Shown here: positions 33,308 to 38,142 of the stretch, one piece after another
How the letters are laid out: the number at the start of each line of letters is the position of its first letter
Position numbering within the stretch: the stretch's first letter is position 1
Origin: Prevotella sp.
Lineage (GTDB): Bacteria > Bacteroidota > Bacteroidia > Bacteroidales > Bacteroidaceae
Direction: 5' to 3'
Length of the DNA: 38,142 nt
Assembly (NCBI GenBank): GCA_022732315.1
Contig: JAIJUV010000009.1
Span: forward strand, 1-38,142
Notes under the pieces: model-generated
What the model was told of the DNA's origin: nothing
Database searches by the model: none
What the model saw: only the letters and a program-made list of their open reading frames with translations
Program-made: the position numbers and the translations under genes

Positions 33308-33338
33308 CAAAAGTACACTTTTTCTTTTAAACTACAAA
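33308..33338 (-). promoter_or_regulatory. Consensus promoter of the trp operon
   Basis: On the minus strand: TTTG (33338-33335), 19 nt, TACTTTTG (33315-33308), an exact match to TTTG-N19-TAnnTTTG. The transcript would start near 33301 and contain the leader peptide and attenuator. Confidence 0.8.
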
Positions 33339-33560
33339 CTTTTTTTATGAGAAATTTATCATTTCAACAGAAAAAAGTTAGTTTTTGCCCCATATCGTAG
33401 ACAAAGATTGAGCCTACACCTTATTATATATAGAAGATATATGGGAAAAACAAAAAAGAAATGAAGAAAATTAGGGTAAAATGTAATAAAGGAAACTTCC
33501 CGACGTTATGATAATAGAGAAAGGATTTCAATATTAACAATTTAAAAGATATATACGCCT

Positions 33561-33689
33561 ATGAAGCATTTGTTTACTTCAGAAGAAATGAGACCGTCGG
33601 CAAAGACCATCTTTTTCATCAAGCAGTTGGCATACACCTACCGTGCCTTCAAGAAGAATGAATCTTGCAAGGCGTATTATGTCAACTAG
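33561..33689 (+). CDS. Small conserved-looking hypothetical protein upstream of rpe
   Basis: 42 residues: starts MKHLFTSEEMRPSAKTIFFI, continues KQLAYTYRAFKKNESCKAYY and ends VN. It is basic and helical, with no signal peptide. The pattern MxxxFTxEEMRPS...KQLAYTYR...AY(Y/C)xN resembles a short protein that I recall recurring in Bacteroidales genomes, so it is likely real. It lies 43 bp before rpe on the same strand and probably shares its transcript. The function is unknown. Confidence 0.72.
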   Translation: MKHLFTSEEMRPSAKTIFFIKQLAYTYRAFKKNESCKAYYVN

Positions 33690-33732
33690 GGTCTAGAGCC
33701 CTGACAAACAAAAAACAGAAAAACAAATAAAG

Positions 33733-34398
33733 ATGAAGACGATAGTTTCACCTTCACTCCTCTCAGCCAATTTCATTGACCTGAAGAGCGATGTAGAAAT
33801 GATCAATAAGAGTGAAGCCGACTGGCTCCACATGGATATTATGGACGGCGTGTTCGTGCCTAATATCTCCTTCGGCTTCCCTGTGCTCGAAGCCGTGGCG
33901 AAAGCATGCACCAAACCGCTGGACGTGCACTTCATGATTCTGCACCCGGAACAGTATATTGAGCAGACAGCCAAGACGGGTGCCATGATAATGAACGTTC
34001 ACTACGAAGCATGCACCCACCTGCACCGCACCATACAGCAGATACATGCTGCCGGCATGAAGGCAGGCGTTACCCTGAACCCTTCTACCCCAGTGAGCGT
34101 ACTGGAAGACATCATCGGCGATGTAGACATGGTACTGCTGATGAGCGTAAACCCTGGATTCGGCGGACAGAAGTTCATCGAAAACACCATCCAGAAGACG
34201 GCACGACTGCGCAAACTCATCAAAGAGAGCGGCAGCCAGGCACTCATAGAGGTGGATGGCGGCGTGCAGGGAGAGACTGCCCCACGACTGGTGAAGGCCG
34301 GGGTAAACGTATTGGTGAGCGGAAGCTATGTATTCAAGAGCAAAGACCCTCTGGCTACCATCCATTCACTGAAGGAACTGGAGCAGATTGAGGATTAA
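33733..34398 (+). CDS. rpe: Ribulose-phosphate 3-epimerase
   Basis: 221 residues, normal length. TIM-barrel motifs are VSPSLLSANF (N-terminus), WLHMDIMDGVFVPNISFG (metal/catalytic His and Asp), VHFMI (metal His), LLMSVNPGFGGQKFI, IEVDGGV (catalytic Asp) and VSGSYVF. It interconverts ribulose-5-P and xylulose-5-P in the pentose phosphate pathway. It lies after a 42-residue gene and before tandem 22-bp repeats. Confidence 0.96.
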   Translation: MKTIVSPSLLSANFIDLKSDVEMINKSEADWLHMDIMDGVFVPNISFGFPVLEAVAKACTKPLDVHFMILHPEQYIEQTAKTGAMIMNVHYEACTHLHRTIQQIHAAGMKAGVTLNPSTPVSVLEDIIGDVDMVLLMSVNPGFGGQKFIENTIQKTARLRKLIKESGSQALIEVDGGVQGETAPRLVKAGVNVLVSGSYVFKSKDPLATIHSLKELEQIED

Positions 34399-34440
34399 CA
34401 CTTCAGAATCTTTCCATAGGATTTTCAAGTTCCTAGAATC

Positions 34441-34483
34441 ATCTTCTGTTCTTAGAAAAAGAATCTTCTGTTCTCAGAAAAAG
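34441..34483. repeat. Two 22-bp tandem repeats after rpe
   Basis: ATCTTCTGTTCT(T/C)AGAAAAAG occurs at 34441-34461 and 34463-34483 with a period of 22 bp and one difference. TTCTTAGAA is palindromic-like. It may be part of the 3' region of both convergent genes. Confidence 0.75.
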
Positions 34484-34494
34484 CAACAGGCAGC

Positions 34495-34525
34495 TTGCAG
34501 CTGGAAACATTTAGTCCAGCTGCAA
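34495..34525. terminator. Hairpin spanning the ECF sigma stop codon
   Basis: TTGCAGCTGGA (34495-34505) and TCCAGCTGCAA (34515-34525) are perfectly complementary 11-bp arms with a 9-nt loop. The sigma factor stop codon (34513-34511) lies in the loop. On the minus strand a T5 run follows after about 10 nt, so it is a non-canonical terminator or 3'-end structure. Confidence 0.5.
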
Positions 34526-35107
34526 ACTGATATGATGCTCCTTGGCCATTCTGCGAAGGTTGAGGATTGCATAGCGCATACGGCCCAGACTGGTATTGAT
34601 GCTCACATTGGTGGTCTCGGCGATTTCCTTGAACGACATGTCCTGGTAATATCGCATATAAACCACCTCGCGCTGGTTGGCAGGCAAGAACATCATGAGC
34701 TTCTTCACGTCGCCCATAATCTGCTCACGCACCAGTTCGCGCTCCACGTAGCTATCTATCACGCCGTCTCCCTTCAGACCCGACAGGTCGTTGTTGTTCT
34801 TCTGGTCAACGATGCGCTGATGCTTCTGGTCACGGTATCCATCAATGATGACGTTATGCGCAATGCGCATGAGCCATGCACCAAACTTTCCGTTAGGTGA
34901 GTAAGCACCATTCTGGAGCTTGACGATGGCTTTGACGAAAGTCTCCTGAAAGATATCATTCGCCACTTCCTCATCGTGTACTACAAACATGATATAGGAA
35001 AAGAGCTTCACTTCGTTGTGAGCCAACAAAAGGTCAAAAGCCTTGTTGTTGCCCTCGACGTAAGCCAAGGCCAGTTCCTCATCTGTCATTTCATTCAGAT
35101 TTCTCAT
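34511..35107 (-). CDS. ECF-type RNA polymerase sigma-70 factor
   Basis: 198 residues. Sigma region 2 (about 20-90) has AFDLLLAHNEVKLFSYI, EEVANDIFQETFVKAI and FGAWLMRIAHNVIIDGYR. Region 4 (about 140-190) has LPANQREVVYMRYYQDMSFKEIAETTNVSINTSLGRMRYA. The spacing is that of a Bacteroidetes ECF sigma. No anti-sigma or SusCD genes are adjacent, so it is not of the usual glycan trans-envelope type. It has its own consensus promoter. The start could also be the Met at codon 7. Confidence 0.93.
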   Translation of the reverse strand: MRNLNEMTDEELALAYVEGNNKAFDLLLAHNEVKLFSYIMFVVHDEEVANDIFQETFVKAIVKLQNGAYSPNGKFGAWLMRIAHNVIIDGYRDQKHQRIVDQKNNNDLSGLKGDGVIDSYVERELVREQIMGDVKKLMMFLPANQREVVYMRYYQDMSFKEIAETTNVSINTSLGRMRYAILNLRRMAKEHHISLQLD

Positions 35108-35195
35108 TTCTTAAATATTTATTAGTATATTAAGTAAATGTCTAATCGATAGGCGAACAGTTTAATTATTGTATGATTGATGTTAAATTTCGCTA

Positions 35196-35227
35196 CAAAG
35201 GTACACTTTTTTATTAAAACCACCAAA
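35196..35227 (-). promoter_or_regulatory. Consensus promoter of the ECF sigma gene
   Basis: On the minus strand: TTTG (35227-35224), 20 nt, TACCTTTG (35203-35196), an exact consensus. The leader is about 80 nt. Confidence 0.75.
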
Positions 35228-35298
35228 TTTTTACGGATAAAAAAGCGGCTTCTTGCATTTTTAACATTTCAAAGTCCCCTTATTCTAAATAAATTCAT

Positions 35299-35306
35299 TA
35301 TCTTTG
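35299..35306 (+). promoter_or_regulatory. -7 box of the GH28-GH105 gene
   Basis: TATCTTTG at 35299-35306 matches TAnnTTTG; no clear -33 TTTG is visible. The leader to 35380 is about 67 nt. Confidence 0.5.
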
Positions 35307-35379
35307 CATCGGTGTATCTTCTTATCAGATAAGGACATAGAACCAACCTATTTAAAAACATATTTAGATAAACAGAACA

Positions 35380-38016
35380 ATGAAAAAAATCTTTAAATTG
35401 TTGCTCATCGCCCTGCTGATTCCTGCCTGGACCAACGCCGCAGGATGGGACGAGGCGGAGTACAAGCGGATTGAACAGAGCATTCAACTGCCTGATTTGC
35501 CGCAGTCGGCAAAAGTGTATGACATCTCCAAGTATGGTGCCAAACTGTCGAATCCGGCAGCACAGAACCAGAAAGCCATCAACAAGCTCATCGCCCTGGT
35601 TTCGAAAAAGGGAGGCGGATGCGTGGTGATTCCTAAGGGTACCTGGAAGACGGGTGCCATAGAGATGAAGAGCCGCGTGAAACTGGAGGTGCAGAAGGAT
35701 GCTATCCTGCAGTTTGTTTTCGACACCAAGCTCTATCCACTGGTACGCACCTCATGGGAAGGTCTTGCCTGCTGGAACTACTCGCCTTGCATCTATGCCT
35801 ACAAGGCTACCGACATCGCCATCACCGGCGAAGGTACCATCGACGGAGGCGGAAACATGGAGACATGGTGGCCGATGTGCGGACACAAGAGATTCAACTA
35901 CAAGGAGGGCATCACCAAGGAAGCACAGAGCCTGGGTTCGCGCGCCAAACTGCTGAAGCAGGCTGAAGACGGCGTGGATTTCGACCAGCGCAAGTTTGGA
36001 CTGGGACAGGGATTGCGCCCTCAGCTCATCAACTTCGTACGCAGCGAGCGCATCCTCATCCAGGGAGTCAAACTGCTCAACTCGCCTTTCTGGGTAATCC
36101 ATCCTTTGCTCTGCAAGAACATCACCGTGAAGGGCGTAACCATCTGGAACGAAGGTCCTAACGGCGACGGATGCGACCCTGAGGCGTGCGAGAACGTGCT
36201 CATCGAGGACTGTATCTTCCACACCGGTGACGACTGCATTGCCATCAAGAGCGGAAGAAACAACGACGGCCGACTCTGGAACCAGCCATCACGCAACATC
36301 ATCATCCGCAACTGCGAGATGCAGGATGGACACGGAGGCGTGGTAATCGGTTCGGAAATCTCGGGCGGTTGCGAGAATGTGTATGCAGAAAACTGCCGCA
36401 TGGACTCGCCTAACCTGGAGCGCATCCTCCGTATCAAGACCAACAACTGCCGTGGCGGATTGATTCAGAACATCAACATGCGCAAGGTGACCGTGGGTCA
36501 GTGTAAGGAAGCCGTGCTGAAAATCAACCTCGACTACGAGCGCAAGGAAATCTGCTACCGCGGTTTCGAGCCTACCGTGAGAAACGTGAGCATGGAAGAC
36601 GTAACCTGCCAGAAGAGCAACTATGGTGTGCTCATCATCGGCAGAAACGAGGTGGAGAACGTTTACGACATCAACGTGAAGAACTGTACCTTCAACGGCG
36701 TGGTGAAGAAGCCTGTGCAGATGACCGGCAAGACCCGCAACGTGAAGTTTGAAAACCTGATGATCAACGGTTCGCTGATTCTCAGCAAGGCAGAACAGCC
36801 TTACCAGAACTATTCAGAGTGGCTCACCCACAGCGAGATGCATCGCACTCCACACCCATACAACCTCGACTTCAGTCCGAAGAAACCTCGCTGGAGCTAC
36901 GTGATGGGCATCGAGATGGAAGGCATGCTCGACACCTATTTATATTATAAGGACAAGAGCACCTTCAACGCCAAGAATGCCTTCAAGGGCACAGAGAGCA
37001 CTGCCGACCACGAGAGCATCATCGAATATCTGAAGGAATATCCGGCAAAGATGATTGACGAGAAGGGAAACATCACCGGCTATAAATACGAGGATTTCAA
37101 CCTCGACAACGTGCGCACGGCGAAGTTTATCCTCCGCATGCAGAACCTCTTCCCTAACAAGGGAAACGAACTGGCGCTGAAGACCCTGTTCAAGCAGCTC
37201 CAGAACCAGCCTCGCACCAAGGAAGGTGTATATTGGCACAAGGCTATCTATGCCAACCAGGTTTGGCTAGACGGCATCTTCATGGGCTTGCCATTCTACT
37301 GCAACTATGCCGTACAGAACCTGAAGCCTAAGAAGGCGAAGAAGATTCTGGACGATGCCGTTGACCAGATGATCAAGACTGATTACCGCACATACGACGA
37401 GAAGACCCAGCTGTGGAAGCATGCCTGGGACGAGACTCACGAGCAGTTCTGGGCTGACAAGGAGAACGGTAAGAGCCAGCATACCTGGGCGAGAGCCTTG
37501 GGATGGTATGTGATGGCGATGACCGAGTGCCTGGAGGCGATGCCTGAGGACTATGCCCGCCGTGACGAGGTAATCGCCCTGCTGAACAAAGCAATGGAGA
37601 GCGTAGTGAAATATCAGGATAAGAAGACAGGCGTATGGTATGACGTGATGGATGTGAAGGATCCACGCAACTATCTGGAGAGCACTGCATCAAGCATGTT
37701 TGCCTACGTGATGCTGAAGGGTTACCGCAAGGGTTATCTCGGCGAGAAGTTCCGTGATGCCGGCGTGAAGGCCTACAAGGGCATCATCGACCAGTTTATC
37801 CAGGTAAATGCAGACAAGACCATCAGTCTTACCAAGTGCTGCTCTGTAAGCGGCTTGGGTCCTGGCCCTGGTCCATACGTCAAGAAGCCTAACTTCAAGC
37901 GCGACGGCAGCTTTGAGTATTACATCAGCGAGCCAATCCGTGACAACGACGCCAAGGGCGTTGGTCCTTTCCTCTGGGCTAGCCTGGAGATAGAAATGCA
38001 GGGATTGAACAAGTAA
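35380..38016 (+). CDS. Secreted GH28-GH105 fusion: polygalacturonase-like plus unsaturated (rhamno)galacturonyl hydrolase-like
   Basis: 878 residues with a signal peptide of about 20 residues (ending TNA). Residues about 45-480 form a GH28 parallel beta-helix: GPNGDGCDP (258-266) and HTGDDCIAIKSG (about 281-292) carry the three Asp; GHGGVVIGSE and RIKT are the other hallmarks. Residues about 545-875 form a GH105-like alpha6/alpha6 barrel: WHKAIYANQVWLDGIFMGLPF (about 617-637) and HTWARALGWYVMAM. In family terms GH28 cuts galacturonan/rhamnogalacturonan backbones and GH105 removes unsaturated uronic acid from lyase products. Two steps of pectin breakdown in one chain would be efficient. Exact specificities are inferred. 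The next gene starts 75 bp downstream. Confidence 0.92.
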   Translation: MKKIFKLLLIALLIPAWTNAAGWDEAEYKRIEQSIQLPDLPQSAKVYDISKYGAKLSNPAAQNQKAINKLIALVSKKGGGCVVIPKGTWKTGAIEMKSRVKLEVQKDAILQFVFDTKLYPLVRTSWEGLACWNYSPCIYAYKATDIAITGEGTIDGGGNMETWWPMCGHKRFNYKEGITKEAQSLGSRAKLLKQAEDGVDFDQRKFGLGQGLRPQLINFVRSERILIQGVKLLNSPFWVIHPLLCKNITVKGVTIWNEGPNGDGCDPEACENVLIEDCIFHTGDDCIAIKSGRNNDGRLWNQPSRNIIIRNCEMQDGHGGVVIGSEISGGCENVYAENCRMDSPNLERILRIKTNNCRGGLIQNINMRKVTVGQCKEAVLKINLDYERKEICYRGFEPTVRNVSMEDVTCQKSNYGVLIIGRNEVENVYDINVKNCTFNGVVKKPVQMTGKTRNVKFENLMINGSLILSKAEQPYQNYSEWLTHSEMHRTPHPYNLDFSPKKPRWSYVMGIEMEGMLDTYLYYKDKSTFNAKNAFKGTESTADHESIIEYLKEYPAKMIDEKGNITGYKYEDFNLDNVRTAKFILRMQNLFPNKGNELALKTLFKQLQNQPRTKEGVYWHKAIYANQVWLDGIFMGLPFYCNYAVQNLKPKKAKKILDDAVDQMIKTDYRTYDEKTQLWKHAWDETHEQFWADKENGKSQHTWARALGWYVMAMTECLEAMPEDYARRDEVIALLNKAMESVVKYQDKKTGVWYDVMDVKDPRNYLESTASSMFAYVMLKGYRKGYLGEKFRDAGVKAYKGIIDQFIQVNADKTISLTKCCSVSGLGPGPGPYVKKPNFKRDGSFEYYISEPIRDNDAKGVGPFLWASLEIEMQGLNK

Positions 38017-38040
38017 TTACAGAGTTTTGATTGTAAGGTT

Positions 38041-38084
38041 TTGAATACATCAATCAAGTAATCGCAAAGATTTGAATACATCAA
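38041..38084. repeat. TTGAATACATCAAT direct repeat before the last gene
   Basis: The word occurs at 38041-38054 and 38071-38084, a 30-bp period, in the gap between the GH28-GH105 gene and the next start codon. Confidence 0.7.
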
Positions 38085-38090
38085 TATCAA

Positions 38091-38142
38091 ATGAATAACA
38101 AGAAGATATTAACAAGCATGGCAGCAGCACTCATGAGTGCTG
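38091..38142 (+). CDS. Start of a probably secreted protein (truncated by window end)
   Basis: The reading MNNKKILTSMAAALMSA has a Lys-rich start and a hydrophobic core like a signal peptide. It is on the same strand, 75 bp after the GH28-GH105 gene, so probably in the same pectin-related locus. Family unknown; only 17 residues are visible. Confidence 0.55.
   Translation, partial: MNNKKILTSMAAALMSA

Noticed and set aside
1..38142. Search for tRNA, rRNA, insertion sequences and integrase/attachment sites
   Set aside because: No tRNA-like cloverleaf, rRNA segment, transposase or integrase gene was recognised anywhere; the cassette at 13.3-18.4 kb has no visible direct-repeat boundaries.

Overview
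The window looks like a chromosome segment of a gut Bacteroidales bacterium, most likely a Prevotella/Segatella copri-like species. The evidence is a SusC/SusD pair, Bacteroidales-specific families (DUF4924, DUF4248, HU-HIG-like, smalltalk-type, OMP_b-brl-type barrels), and many promoters that match the Bacteroidetes consensus TTTG-N19-21-TAnnTTTG. The species guess comes from gene content and style, not from any search.

Layout. (1) 1-4929: the start of an AAA ATPase gene leaving the window (minus), an outer-membrane beta-barrel receptor-like gene (minus), and a complete AAA ATPase with a DUF234-type nuclease-like C-terminus (plus). Both ATPase promoters carry multi-copy repeats that run into the -33 box. 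(2) 5349-13122: a polysaccharide-utilisation-type locus of SusC, SusD, a small DUF5018-like lipoprotein and a secreted clan-D-like glycoside hydrolase. A strong terminator sits 25 bp before the hydrolase. (3) 13305-18410: an accessory cassette made of a hypothetical gene on the opposite strand, a VirE/VapE-type primase-helicase-like protein, a DUF4248 protein, an HU-like protein with a Gly/Ser/Asp tail, a 32-residue smalltalk-type peptide and a cytoplasmic T7-lysozyme-like amidase. It contains a 21-bp dyad repeat array and a TTCGCGAA pair, and it ends at a bidirectional terminator. (4) 18462-24919 (minus): tsaC, fmt, a ClC chloride transporter with CBS domains, prfC, a DUF4924 gene and a LysE-family exporter. 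(5) 25203-26180: a ROK glucokinase. (6) 26272-33338 (minus): a complete tryptophan operon in the order trpD-C-F-A-B-E-G. It is preceded by a textbook attenuator: a consensus promoter, a 20-residue leader peptide with three consecutive Trp codons, and a terminator hairpin. (7) 33561-38142: a 42-residue small protein, rpe, an ECF sigma factor (minus), a secreted GH28-GH105 pectin-degrading fusion, and the start of another apparently secreted protein.

How it works together. The SusCD locus imports and processes an unidentified glycan at the outer membrane. The GH28-GH105 enzyme begins a separate pectin-related locus. Glucokinase and rpe feed central carbon metabolism. The trp genes convert chorismate to tryptophan and appear to be switched by ribosome stalling at the leader peptide. 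The most system-like unknowns are the VirE-DUF4248-HU-smalltalk-amidase cassette and the trp leader.
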